Part shown: positions 35,701 to 44,526 of the stretch, piece by piece
Layout: the number at the start of each line of letters is the position of its first letter
Position numbering within the stretch: position 1 is the stretch's first letter
Assembly: GCA_030388725.1 (NCBI GenBank)
Contig: CP128857.1
Span: 124,001-188,000, forward strand
From: Prodigiosinella aquatilis
Lineage (GTDB): Bacteria; Pseudomonadota; Gammaproteobacteria; Enterobacterales; Enterobacteriaceae
Length of the DNA stretch: 64,000 nt
Reading direction: 5' to 3'
The notes under the pieces: model-generated
Databases searched by the model: none
What the model was told of the DNA's origin: nothing
What the model saw: only the letters and a program-made list of their open reading frames with translations
Made by a program: the position numbers and the translations under genes

Positions 35701-35715
35701 TAACCAATCGGTCAG
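35701..35715. promoter_or_regulatory. RutR-like operator upstream of preTA
   Basis: TAACCAATCGGTCAG differs from the operator at 23872 by one base in the 14-base core (TAACC-N4-GGTCA). It lies just after the predicted transcription start, where a TetR-type repressor would block elongation or initiation. Confidence 0.65.
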
Positions 35716-35769
35716 GATTTTTTGAGCGGTAGGGTGACGCCTCGCTCCGGCCCTGTTCAGGAGATACCT

Positions 35770-35871
35770 ATGAGCAATCGAAAACAAGGCAGCATTGACG
35801 ATGTTAACCGCCACAAGGCACGACTTCGCTTCCGTTACTCCGGTTTTGTCTCGTCAGAGGAGGCCGAGTGA
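35770..35871 (+). CDS. 33-residue ORF translationally coupled to preT
   Basis: ATG 35770 is preceded by AGGAG with a six-base spacer. The frame encodes a basic-then-acidic 33-residue peptide from MSNRKQGSIDD to SSEEAE. Its TGA overlaps the preT ATG (TGATG), and its last codons contain the AGGAGG that serves preT. The start signal and stop-start overlap are those of a translated leader or small subunit; I recognise no homologue. It could assist PreTA or simply couple translation. Confidence 0.55.
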   Translation: MSNRKQGSIDDVNRHKARLRFRYSGFVSSEEAE

Positions 35872-37289
35872 TGAAAGGTCAGATTCCCGTGGGCGTGGAC
35901 GCGCCAGGCATACACAGCGGTCGGCTGGCCCCGGCGGATTATCTGAGTAGCTTCAGCGACAGCACTGTAGCGCTGGCACCTATTCAGGCGGTGATCGAGG
36001 CTGAACGTTGCTACTACTGCTTTGACGCCCCCTGCACCCGCGCCTGTCCCGCCGATATTGATGTACCGAGCTTTATTCACCGTATCGCGCAGGACAATGT
36101 GCGTGGCGCTGCCGAAGCTATCTTGCAGGAGAACGTGCTGGGCGGAATGTGCGCCCGTGTGTGTCCGACAGACACCCTGTGTGAACAAGCTTGTGTGCAT
36201 AATGCGCAGGATGGCAAGCCGGTGCAGATCGGCTTGTTGCAGCGCCATGCCACCGATACCTATTTTGCCAATCCCGGCCAGCCGCTATTCGTGCGTGCGG
36301 CGGACAGCGGCAAAACTGTGGCGGTGGTGGGGGCCGGGCCTGCCGGATTAACCGTCGCCCACCATTTGGCAGTGAACGGTCATAACGTGGTGGTGTTCGA
36401 TGCCAGGCCCAAACCGGGGGGATTGAATGAATACGGTCTGGCGACCTATAAAACCCCCCATGATTTTGCCCAGCAAGAGATTGCCTGGCTGTTGTCAGTC
36501 GGGGGTATTGCACTGCGGCTCAATCAACGGTTGGGGCAGGACTTCACGCTGGAGCAACTGCGTACTGATTATGACGCGGTGTTCCTGGGTATGGGGTTGG
36601 CGGGGGTTAACGGGCTGGGGATCGATGAGCCGGAACTGGCTGGCGTGCGTGACGCGGTGGATTTTATCGCCGAACTGCGTCAGTCCGATAGTTTCAGCCA
36701 GGTGGCGGTTGGTCGTAATGTGGTGGTGATTGGTGGTGGCATGACCGCGGTGGACGCCGCCGTACAGGCGAAAAAACTCGGTGCCCGCGAGGTCACGATA
36801 GTGTATCGCCGGGGTGAGACCGAGATGAAAGCCTCGCCCTATGAGCAAGCGTGGGCGAAAAAATGTGGTGTTACATTGCGTTACTGGTCCGCACCGCAGG
36901 AAATTCATGGCGAAGAGGGCTGTGTTACCGGCGTCTCCTTTATGGTGATGCAACAGCAAAACGGCGTGCTGGTGGCGAGTGGTGAAACCTTCATATTGCC
37001 CGCTGACATGGTGTTGAAAGCTATCGGCCAGACTTATGACGCTGCACCAGCAGGCAAAGTTATGGCACTCAAGGGCGGACGCATTCTGGTAGACGATCAG
37101 GGATGCACCTCGTTACCGGGTGTTTGGGCCGGAGGCGACTGCTGTGCGGGGGGGCGGGATCTTACCGTGGATGCGGTACGCCAGGGGAAAATTGCCGCCA
37201 AATCCATAGAGTTAGCACTGAAAGTCACCGGGCAGGTGGCAGCTAATGATACGTCTTCACTGACCAACCAGGAGTGTTCTCATGGCTGA
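35871..37289 (+). CDS. preT: NAD(P)-dependent dihydropyrimidine dehydrogenase subunit PreT
   Basis: PreT is the electron-input subunit that passes electrons from NAD(P)H through FAD and iron-sulfur clusters to PreA. The 472 residues show two N-terminal 4Fe-4S cysteine sets (CYYCFDAPCTRACPADID and CARVCPTDTLCEQAC), an FAD motif VVGAGPAGLTVAHHL with the partner KPGGLNEYGLATYK, an NAD(P) motif VIGGGMTAVDAAVQAKKLGA and a closing VWAGGDCCAGGRDLTVDAV. It is longer than the 412-residue E. coli PreT. It overlaps the small upstream ORF and preA, so the subunits are made together. Confidence 0.94.
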   Translation: MKGQIPVGVDAPGIHSGRLAPADYLSSFSDSTVALAPIQAVIEAERCYYCFDAPCTRACPADIDVPSFIHRIAQDNVRGAAEAILQENVLGGMCARVCPTDTLCEQACVHNAQDGKPVQIGLLQRHATDTYFANPGQPLFVRAADSGKTVAVVGAGPAGLTVAHHLAVNGHNVVVFDARPKPGGLNEYGLATYKTPHDFAQQEIAWLLSVGGIALRLNQRLGQDFTLEQLRTDYDAVFLGMGLAGVNGLGIDEPELAGVRDAVDFIAELRQSDSFSQVAVGRNVVVIGGGMTAVDAAVQAKKLGAREVTIVYRRGETEMKASPYEQAWAKKCGVTLRYWSAPQEIHGEEGCVTGVSFMVMQQQNGVLVASGETFILPADMVLKAIGQTYDAAPAGKVMALKGGRILVDDQGCTSLPGVWAGGDCCAGGRDLTVDAVRQGKIAAKSIELALKVTGQVAANDTSSLTNQECSHG

Positions 37290-38595
37290 TCTCAGCACAA
37301 ATTTTCTGGGCATCAAAAGCCCGAATCCTTTCTGGCTGGCGTCCGCGCCGCCCACCGACAAAGAGTACAACGTGGTTCGGGCATTTGAAGCTGGCTGGGG
37401 TGGGGTAGTGTGGAAAACCCTGGGGCTTGATCCGCATGTGGTCAACGTTAGTGGTCCACGTTACAGCACCTTGCGCGGCGCTGATCGCCGCGTGCTGGGC
37501 CTGAATAATATCGAGCTGATCACTGATCGTTCGCTGAACGTCAATCTAGAAGAAATTGCCCGCGTTAAGCGCAACTGGCCGGATCGTGCCATTGTGGTGT
37601 CGATTATGGTGCCGTGTGAGGAAGCGGCGTGGAAAACCATCCTGCCGTTGGTGGAAGCCACCGGTGCTGACGGTATTGAGCTGAACTTCGGTTGCCCGCA
37701 TGGCATGAGCGAGCGTGGCATGGGTGCGGCGGTGGGGCAGGTGCCGGAATATATCGAGAGGGTCACCCGTTGGTGCAAGCAGTATTGCCGCTTGTCGGTG
37801 ATCGTCAAGCTGACGCCAAATGTCAACGATATCCGTTATCCGGCGCGAGCCGCCAGACACGGCGGTGCAGATGCGGTGTCGTTGATTAACACCATCAACT
37901 CGGTGATGGGCGTCGATCTCGATTCGATGAGTATTCATCCCAATACCGGCGGCAAGGGTTCTCACGGTGGATATTGCGGCCCGGCAGTGAAGCCGATTGC
38001 GCTCAACATGGTGGCGGAAATTGCCCGTGATGCAGAAACGGCCGGATTGCCGATATCCGGCATTGGCGGCATTTCAACCTGGCGTGACGCGGCGGAATTT
38101 ATCGCGCTGGGCTGCGGTACGGTGCAGGTGTGTACCGCCGTGATGGTGCATGGTTTTCCGATTGTGCGCGACATGATAAGCGGCCTGTCCAATTACATGG
38201 ATGAGAAAGGCTACCGCACACTGGAGGATTTCCGTGGCCGCGCGGTCGGCAGTGTCACCGACTGGCGCTATCTCAATCTCAATCACGTTGATAAAGCGGT
38301 GATTGATCAGTCGCTGTGCATCAAGTGTGGCCGTTGTCATCTGGCTTGTGAGGACACCTCGCATCAGGCCATCACCAGCATGAAACACGGTGAGCGCCAT
38401 TTCGAGGTGAAAGAAGAGGACTGTGTGGGTTGCAATTTGTGCGTCTCCATCTGCCCGGTGGAGAACTGTATTACGTTGCGTAGTTTGACACCCGGTGAAA
38501 TGGATGTGCGTACCGGCAAGGTGGTGAGCGATGAGTACGCCAACTGGACCACCCATCCCAATAACCCGATGGCGACCACGGCGATCAACGCTTGA
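37282..38595 (+). CDS. preA: Dihydropyrimidine dehydrogenase catalytic subunit PreA
   Basis: PreA reduces uracil or thymine to the 5,6-dihydro form with FMN. The N-terminal dihydroorotate-dehydrogenase-like barrel has FLGIKSPNPFWLASAPPT and ELNFGCPHGMSERGMG, with the active-site Cys in the latter. The C-terminus carries two 4Fe-4S sets, CIKCGRCHLAC and CVGCNLCVSICPVENC. Length is 437 residues, slightly over the E. coli protein. It overlaps the preT 3' end by eight bases. Confidence 0.96.
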   Translation: MADLSTNFLGIKSPNPFWLASAPPTDKEYNVVRAFEAGWGGVVWKTLGLDPHVVNVSGPRYSTLRGADRRVLGLNNIELITDRSLNVNLEEIARVKRNWPDRAIVVSIMVPCEEAAWKTILPLVEATGADGIELNFGCPHGMSERGMGAAVGQVPEYIERVTRWCKQYCRLSVIVKLTPNVNDIRYPARAARHGGADAVSLINTINSVMGVDLDSMSIHPNTGGKGSHGGYCGPAVKPIALNMVAEIARDAETAGLPISGIGGISTWRDAAEFIALGCGTVQVCTAVMVHGFPIVRDMISGLSNYMDEKGYRTLEDFRGRAVGSVTDWRYLNLNHVDKAVIDQSLCIKCGRCHLACEDTSHQAITSMKHGERHFEVKEEDCVGCNLCVSICPVENCITLRSLTPGEMDVRTGKVVSDEYANWTTHPNNPMATTAINA

Positions 38596-38629
38596 GGCTC
38601 GTCTTCACACATAAAGAAGGGAGAAAAGT

Positions 38630-40081
38630 ATGAGTCACAACCTGTTGATTAAAGGTGGCATCGTAGTGAATGCCGACCGTCAGTTCCGGGCCGACGTACT
38701 GTGTGTGGATGGCATTATCGTGGCCGTAGGCGAGGATGCCGGTCGGGATGCGCCAAGCGGTACAGAGGTGGTGGATGCCAGCGGTCTGTACGTGATGCCG
38801 GGCGGTATCGATCCACACACGCACATGAATTTTCCGTTTATGGGGACCACCACCGTCGATGATTTTTACAGTGGCACCGCCGCCGCGCTGGCGGGCGGGA
38901 CAACCACCATTATCGACTTTGTCATTCCCAATCCGCAGCAGCCGCTGATGGACGCTTACCGTGACTGGCGCGGCTGGGCGGAAAAGGCCGCGTCCGACTA
39001 CAGCTTCCATGTGGCTATTACCTGGTGGGGCGATAGTGTGCATCGGGATATGGGGACGCTGGTGCAGGAAGAAGGAGTGAACAGCTTCAAGCATTTTATG
39101 GCTTACAAAAACGCCATCATGTGTGACGACGAAACCCTGATGAACAGCTTTCGTCGTTCACTGGAACTGGGGGCGATGCCGACAGTGCATGCTGAAAACG
39201 GCGAAATGGTCTACCTGTTGCAGCAGGAGATTCTCAAGCGCGGCATCACCGGGCCAGAAGGACACCCGCTGTCGCGTCCGCCGGAAGTGGAAGGCGAAGC
39301 CGCCAACCGCGCCATCGCCATCGCCAATGTGATGGGTATACCGATTTATGTGGTGCACGTTTCCTGTACGAAGTCAGCTGAAGCGATCGCCCGCGCCCGT
39401 TCCCGCGGACAGCGTGTGTATGGCGAGGTATTGGCCGGGCATCTGGTGATTGATGACAGTGTGTACCGCGACCCGGATTTCAACCAGGCGGCGGCGCATG
39501 TGATGAGCCCGCCGTTTCGGCCGAAAGCGCATCAGGAAGCATTGTGGCACGGCCTGCAATCTGGTCAGTTGCACACCACCGCCACTGATCACTGTACCTT
39601 CTGCGCCAGCCAGAAAGCGGCGGGCGGCGACAACTTCACCAAGATCCCCAACGGCTGTGGCGGGGTGGAAGAGCGTCTGGCGGTTATTTGGGATGCCGGG
39701 GTAAACAGCGGCCGCCTGACACCCAGCGAATTTGTAGCGATTACCTCCACCAATACGGCGCGGCTGTTCAACATTTATCCGCGCAAAGGCAGTGTTTCGG
39801 TTGGCGCGGATGCTGACCTGGTGCTGTGGGATCCTGACGGCAGCAAGACTCTGTCTGCTAAAACTCATCACTCCAGAAACGATTTCAATGTGTTTGAAGG
39901 ACGCACGGTGAAAGGCATTCCCGCCTATACCGTCAGTCAGGGCGTAGTGGTATGGGGTAATGGCGATCTACGCGCCAAAGAGGGTGCCGGACGTTACATC
40001 AAACGCCCGGCATTCGGGCCGGATTTCAGCGCGACGGCGGTATGGGAGCGCGCTCACGCGCCGCAAGGTGTACCGCGTTAA
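38630..40081 (+). CDS. hydA: Dihydropyrimidinase
   Basis: This cyclic amidohydrolase opens dihydrouracil to N-carbamoyl-beta-alanine. The two-metal site is visible: His63/His65 in DPHTHMNFP, carboxylated Lys160 in FKHFMAYK, His in YVVHVSCTKSAEA and Asp in TTATDHCTF. Its 483 residues fit the family. GGGAG precedes the ATG, 34 bases after preA. It could also act on hydantoins, but preTA and the amidohydrolase downstream make the pyrimidine role most likely. Confidence 0.95.
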   Translation: MSHNLLIKGGIVVNADRQFRADVLCVDGIIVAVGEDAGRDAPSGTEVVDASGLYVMPGGIDPHTHMNFPFMGTTTVDDFYSGTAAALAGGTTTIIDFVIPNPQQPLMDAYRDWRGWAEKAASDYSFHVAITWWGDSVHRDMGTLVQEEGVNSFKHFMAYKNAIMCDDETLMNSFRRSLELGAMPTVHAENGEMVYLLQQEILKRGITGPEGHPLSRPPEVEGEAANRAIAIANVMGIPIYVVHVSCTKSAEAIARARSRGQRVYGEVLAGHLVIDDSVYRDPDFNQAAAHVMSPPFRPKAHQEALWHGLQSGQLHTTATDHCTFCASQKAAGGDNFTKIPNGCGGVEERLAVIWDAGVNSGRLTPSEFVAITSTNTARLFNIYPRKGSVSVGADADLVLWDPDGSKTLSAKTHHSRNDFNVFEGRTVKGIPAYTVSQGVVVWGNGDLRAKEGAGRYIKRPAFGPDFSATAVWERAHAPQGVPR

Positions 40082-40127
40082 TGGTTCGAACAGCGACAGG
40101 CTTCATTTCACTGATGAGGAATTTGTT

Positions 40128-41414
40128 ATGAGTAGCGACGTACTATCAGCAACAACCAGCAAGGTGAGCACTTCGGATTTGAGGATTGATGGCGAGCGTC
40201 TCTGGCAGTCACTGATGGATCTGGCGGTGATTGGTGCGACCCCGAAAGGCGGCGTGTGCCGCCTGACGTTAACTGATCTTGACCGCCAGGGGCGCGATCT
40301 GGTGGTGAGTTGGGGCCAGGCGGCTGGGCTTTCTGTCGAGATAGACAAAATCGGTAACGTCTTTATGCGTCGCCCCGGCCGCAATAATTCGCTGCCGCCG
40401 ATTGTGGCCGGCAGTCATATTGATACCCAGCCGACCGGCGGGAAATTCGACGGTAACTTTGGCGTGCTGTCGGCGCTGGAAGTGATTCGTACCCTGAATG
40501 ACCAGCAGATTGAAACCGAAGCGCCGGTGGAAATGGTGTTCTGGACTAATGAAGAAGGCTCTCGTTTTGTGCCGGTGATGATGGGTTCTGGTGTGTTCGC
40601 CGGGATTTTCTCGTTGGAACACGCTTATGCCGCAGCAGATACCGCAGGCAAAACCGTGCGGGAAGAACTGGAAAAAATTGGCTATGCCGGGCCAAACGAG
40701 CCGGGTGATCATCCGATCGGCGCCTATTTTGAAGCGCACATTGAACAGGGACCGATTCTGGAAGATGAAAATATCACCATCGGCGTAGTACAGGCGGTGC
40801 TGGGTATCCGTTGGTATGACTGTGTGGTGACTGGACAGGAGTCTCACGCTGGGCCGACGCCGATGGCGTTGCGCAAAGATGCACTACAGGTTTCTACCCG
40901 CATCATGCAGGAAGTGATTGCCATTGCGGAACGTTTTTCGCCACACGGCCGCGGTACGGTTGGGATGGTGCAGGTGTACCCCAACAGCCGTAATGTGGTG
41001 CCCGGCAGCGTGAAATTCTCTATCGATTTTCGCAATATCAACGATGAGAAGGTTGATCTGATGGATGCGGCATTGAAGCATTTCACTCGCCAACTGATGG
41101 CAGAAACCGGTCTGGATATCAGCATCACGCAGGTTTCCCACTATCCGGCGGCACCTTTTCATGCTGAGTGCAAGGACGCGGTGCGCAACGCGGCACAGGC
41201 GCTAGGCTATTCTCATCAGGATATTGTTTCCGGGGCCGGGCACGATGCGGTGTATATGAGTATGCTGGCACCCACCGGCATGATTTTCATCCCCTGCAAG
41301 GATGGTATCAGCCATAACGAAATCGAGTACGCCTCACCGGAACATGTCACGGCTGGCGCCAATGTGTTGCTGCACGCGATACTGGAAAAAGCGGGCGTAG
41401 CAGGAAGAGGATAA
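40128..41414 (+). CDS. Zn-dependent N-carbamoyl amidohydrolase, probable beta-ureidopropionase
   Basis: The 428-residue M20/AmaB-type hydrolase has metal ligands His97 in AGSHIDTQPTGG, Asp108 in KFDGNFG and the Glu142-Glu143 pair in NEEGSRF, plus the later GAGHDAVYMS segment. It would split N-carbamoyl-beta-alanine to beta-alanine, ammonia and CO2. ATG 40128 follows GAGGA; the frame is open from 39960 but without another good start. It is the last gene of the preTA-hydA operon, followed by a terminator. Related enzymes use N-carbamoyl-L-amino acids or allantoate, so the substrate is set by context. Confidence 0.9.
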   Translation: MSSDVLSATTSKVSTSDLRIDGERLWQSLMDLAVIGATPKGGVCRLTLTDLDRQGRDLVVSWGQAAGLSVEIDKIGNVFMRRPGRNNSLPPIVAGSHIDTQPTGGKFDGNFGVLSALEVIRTLNDQQIETEAPVEMVFWTNEEGSRFVPVMMGSGVFAGIFSLEHAYAAADTAGKTVREELEKIGYAGPNEPGDHPIGAYFEAHIEQGPILEDENITIGVVQAVLGIRWYDCVVTGQESHAGPTPMALRKDALQVSTRIMQEVIAIAERFSPHGRGTVGMVQVYPNSRNVVPGSVKFSIDFRNINDEKVDLMDAALKHFTRQLMAETGLDISITQVSHYPAAPFHAECKDAVRNAAQALGYSHQDIVSGAGHDAVYMSMLAPTGMIFIPCKDGISHNEIEYASPEHVTAGANVLLHAILEKAGVAGRG

Positions 41415-41430
41415 GTATCGCTTATAGTGC

Positions 41431-41470
41431 AACCCCACGTTTCTGCCCTGGCGAGGCAGCGTGGGGTTTG
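41431..41470 (+). terminator. Terminator of the preTA-hydA operon
   Basis: AACCCCACG pairs with CGTGGGGTT and an inner CTGCC pairs with GGCAG around CTGGCGA, followed by a short TTG-rich stretch. It lies 17 bases after the last stop and faces the convergent avtA gene, so it may act both ways. Confidence 0.75.
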
Positions 41471-41512
41471 TCGTTGGCCTGAGACGTGGAAGGGTGGCTT
41501 CGTTTTCGGGCA

Positions 41513-42769
41513 CTACCCTGCTGTTTCCCGCAGCGCCCGCTCTACTTCCTCCGCCAGAATGGCAATCCCCTGCTCGATTTTTTCCGGTTCCGGTACGTAG
41601 TTCATGCGCAGGCACTGGTGAGCATGCGGCCACTCCTGTTCCAGACCGGGAAAGAAGTAGTGTCCCGGCACCATCAATACACCGCGCCGCTTCAGTCGCT
41701 GGTATAACACTTCGGTGGTGATGGGAAGATCCTTAAACCATAGCCACAGAAAGATCGCCCCTTCTGGCTTATGAATCAGGCAACGCTCGGCGGGCAGATA
41801 ACGGCGGATGATGCTAATCGTCTGCTGAACGCGTTGCTGATAGAACGGGCGGATAACATTTTCAGACAGACGTAGCAGATCGCCGCGTTTAATCATTTCA
41901 TGGGCAATCGTCGGGCCAATCGAACCGGGCGCCAGACTGATGATGCCATTCATATTGCCAATGGCGGAAATCACCGCTTCAGCAGCAATCACAATGCCGC
42001 AACGGGAGCCGGGTAAGCCCAGTTTGGACAGGCTCATGCACAGGATAATATTTGGATTCCACAGCGGTGTGGCGTCGCTGAAGATAATACCGGGGAACGG
42101 TACGCCATAAGCGTTATCAATCAGCAGTGGAATCTGATGCTGTCGGGCCAGGCTATCCAGATGCCGCAATTCGTCATCGGTCAGCACGTTGCCGGTAGGG
42201 TTGGTCGGCCGCGATACGCAGATCAGGCCAATATCATCGGTAATGCGCAACTTTTCGAAATCAACGTGGTATTTGAATAGTCCTTCCGGCAGGCGTTCAA
42301 TCTGCGGACGTACCGAGACAAACATGTCTTCATCGAGCCCTGAATCTGCATAACCGATGTATTCCGGTGCCAGCGGAAACAGCACTTTGCGCAGGCCACC
42401 ATTTTCATCATGTCCGGCAAACAGATTAAACAAGTAGAAAAATGCGCTTTGACTGCCATTTGTCAGGGCAATATTCTGCGGCTTAATGTCCCAACCTTGT
42501 TCGTCGCGCAGCATGTCAGCCAGGGCATTCAGCAGCGTATCTTTCCCTTGTGGCCCATCGTAATTACATAAGGCTTCAGTTAATTTTCCTTCCGCCAGCA
42601 AGTCGCGGCAGAGGTGCTGAAAGTAATCATCCATTGCCGGAATATGTGCCGGATTCCCGCCGCCAAGCATGATGGCGCCGGGCGTGCGCAATCCGTCATT
42701 CAGATCATCCATCAGCTGAGTGATGCCGGAATGACGGGTGAATTTTTTGCCAAAAAGAGAGAAGTTCAT
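41513..42769 (-). CDS. avtA: Valine--pyruvate transaminase
   Basis: AvtA converts 2-oxoisovalerate and alanine to valine and pyruvate. The 418-residue class I aminotransferase has LTNGSQSAFF, CVSRPTNPTGN near residue 190 and the PLP-lysine segment LCMSLSKLGLPGSRCG. The start MNFSLFGKKFTRHSGITQLMDDL is the AvtA signature. ghrB, yiaC, tag and glyQS lie further on, as in other enterobacteria. Confidence 0.95.
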   Translation of the reverse strand: MNFSLFGKKFTRHSGITQLMDDLNDGLRTPGAIMLGGGNPAHIPAMDDYFQHLCRDLLAEGKLTEALCNYDGPQGKDTLLNALADMLRDEQGWDIKPQNIALTNGSQSAFFYLFNLFAGHDENGGLRKVLFPLAPEYIGYADSGLDEDMFVSVRPQIERLPEGLFKYHVDFEKLRITDDIGLICVSRPTNPTGNVLTDDELRHLDSLARQHQIPLLIDNAYGVPFPGIIFSDATPLWNPNIILCMSLSKLGLPGSRCGIVIAAEAVISAIGNMNGIISLAPGSIGPTIAHEMIKRGDLLRLSENVIRPFYQQRVQQTISIIRRYLPAERCLIHKPEGAIFLWLWFKDLPITTEVLYQRLKRRGVLMVPGHYFFPGLEQEWPHAHQCLRMNYVPEPEKIEQGIAILAEEVERALRETAG

Positions 42770-43161
42770 CGATTGTCAATAAAATGTGAAACATGAGTAA
42801 ACCGCAACCATAACGCTTGTGTCACATTGGTGCAATGTGGAGACAAAATAATCTGCTTCCGCATTTTGCTGAAGTTGTCACAAAAAACGACATGAAATGC
42901 TGAACAGCTACATAGCTTGCGAAACATGATCAGGCGAAGAATATAGAAAAGCTGAATCCGCGTCAGCTTTTGCCGATCTATATCCCATTCTGCTGCAATT
43001 AACTTAAATATATTTAACAAATCTGTGACTACCATCTGAAATAATAGCTTGAAAAATGGCAGTTATTCATCTGGTGATAGTAATCACATTCTGAAAGTGC
43101 GCTGATTTGTAGTCTTTGGTTTCCACAAGCTAAATCAATTCAGCAAAAAAGGACGCATGGG
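42770..43161. other. Divergent region between avtA and the DUF4432 gene
   Basis: The 392-base, fairly AT-rich gap holds promoters for both genes. TGTGTCACATTGG near 42818 and further CACA stretches recall half CRP sites but no full one. The 89-codon minus frame here has no start signal or recognisable product. Confidence 0.4.
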
Positions 43162-44370
43162 ATGAAAAAATTACTGGCAATGGGTATTTCTCTGGCATTG
43201 GTTTCCTGGCAACTCTCCGCGCAGACTTTTGTGCTGACGGATACTAAAACCAATGTGGAAAAGGGCAACTGGCATATCAACAGTGATGCCATGAAGATTA
43301 AGGATCAGCACTTCAGCATTGAGCAAACAGTCCTGCACGGCGGACGTCAGGAAGGCAGTAAAATCATTACCATCACCAGCCCGAATGGGTTGCAGATTAC
43401 TCTCAGCCCGACCCGCGGCATGGATATATTGCATGTGATTGGCAAAAAAATCCGTCTGGGCTGGGATTCACCGGTGGATGAAGTGGTGAATCCCAATACT
43501 ATCAATCTGGAAAGCCGTAACGGATTGGGCTGGCTGGAGGGCTTCAACGAAATGATGGTGCGTTGTGGCTATGAGTGGACGGGTCACCCGGTTACCAGCG
43601 ATGGCATGATTTACACGCTGCATGGCCGCGCGGGAAACACGCCGGCTTCTACAGTGATCGTGGATGTTAGCGACAAGGCGCCACATCAGATTACGGTGCG
43701 TGGTCTGCTGAAAGAAAACAGTTTTAAAAAATCCAACCTCGAAACCTGGACCGAACTACGCTATATCCCTGGCAGCGAGTCCTTCACCATTCATGATGTG
43801 TTGACCAACAAATCTGATTACACCCGCGACTATCAGATTATCTATCACAGCAACTTTAGCTCGCCGATTCTGGAGCAAGGGGCGCGTTTTGTAGCACCAG
43901 TAAAAGATATTTCGCCATTTAACGATTACGCCAAAGCGGGTCTGAAAGAGTGGCAGGTTTATAAAGGCCCGACTAAAGACTTTGATGAAATGGTATTCAA
44001 CATCCAGCCTTATGCGGATAAAGACGGTAAAACCATGGCGGCACTGGTTAATCGTGCCGGAGATAAAGGCGTATCCATTGCGTTTGATACCCATCAGCTA
44101 CCGGTGTTGACGTTGTGGAAAAACACGGATGGCAAAAGACAAGGTTATGTGACGGGTATTGAACCGGGTACCAGCTACGCCTATCCGGTGACCATTGAAC
44201 GCAAACAGGGTCGCGTAAAACATCTACAACCTGGTCAGAGTACAGTATTTGAACTGACCTATAGTTTGCTGAGCAGCCCGGCGGCGGTGCAGAAAGCCGA
44301 GCAGAAGGTGAAAGCGATTCAGGGTGATCGCACGACTACCCTGACGGAAACACCGATCGCAGTGGAATGA
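43162..44370 (+). CDS. Periplasmic DUF4432/aldose-epimerase-like protein
   Basis: The 402-residue protein has a signal peptide (MKKLLAMGISLALVSWQLSA) followed by a galactose-mutarotase-like beta-sandwich of the DUF4432 type. LSPTRGMDILHVIGKKIRLGWDSP and GRAGNTPA match that family's sugar-binding elements. Most DUF4432 proteins are cytosolic, so the export signal is notable. In a pectin-degrading relative it might act on a periplasmic sugar, but the substrate is not evident. It is monocistronic with a clear terminator. Confidence 0.82.
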   Translation: MKKLLAMGISLALVSWQLSAQTFVLTDTKTNVEKGNWHINSDAMKIKDQHFSIEQTVLHGGRQEGSKIITITSPNGLQITLSPTRGMDILHVIGKKIRLGWDSPVDEVVNPNTINLESRNGLGWLEGFNEMMVRCGYEWTGHPVTSDGMIYTLHGRAGNTPASTVIVDVSDKAPHQITVRGLLKENSFKKSNLETWTELRYIPGSESFTIHDVLTNKSDYTRDYQIIYHSNFSSPILEQGARFVAPVKDISPFNDYAKAGLKEWQVYKGPTKDFDEMVFNIQPYADKDGKTMAALVNRAGDKGVSIAFDTHQLPVLTLWKNTDGKRQGYVTGIEPGTSYAYPVTIERKQGRVKHLQPGQSTVFELTYSLLSSPAAVQKAEQKVKAIQGDRTTTLTETPIAVE

Positions 44371-44445
44371 TGGGCAATTAATACGCTGACTTCTCTCTGC
44401 TAAGGAATGCACACATTTCCCCTGATCGGGAACACAAAAACGAAG

Positions 44446-44474
44446 CCTCCCCGGTTCAAAGGGAGGTTTTGTTT
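44446..44474. terminator. Bidirectional terminator between DUF4432 gene and ghrB
   Basis: CCTCCC and GGGAGG form the stem with a 9-base loop, followed by TTTTGTTT on the plus strand; an A-rich stretch on the left gives a T run for ghrB on the minus strand. Confidence 0.82.
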
Positions 44475-44526
44475 GATGGTAAAGCGTTCATCGGGTTGTC
44501 AACGCCGGCCCAAGAGGAAGCTGAAT

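Noticed and set aside
35529..35732. 67-codon plus-strand ORF upstream of preT
   Set aside because: Overlaps the promoter, dyad and operator elements and has no start signal.
42800..42900. CRP or KdgR box upstream of avtA/DUF4432
   Set aside because: Only partial half-site matches; no full dyad.
42766..43035. 89-codon minus-strand ORF upstream of avtA
   Set aside because: No ribosome-binding site, no recognisable product, and it lies in the divergent promoter gap.
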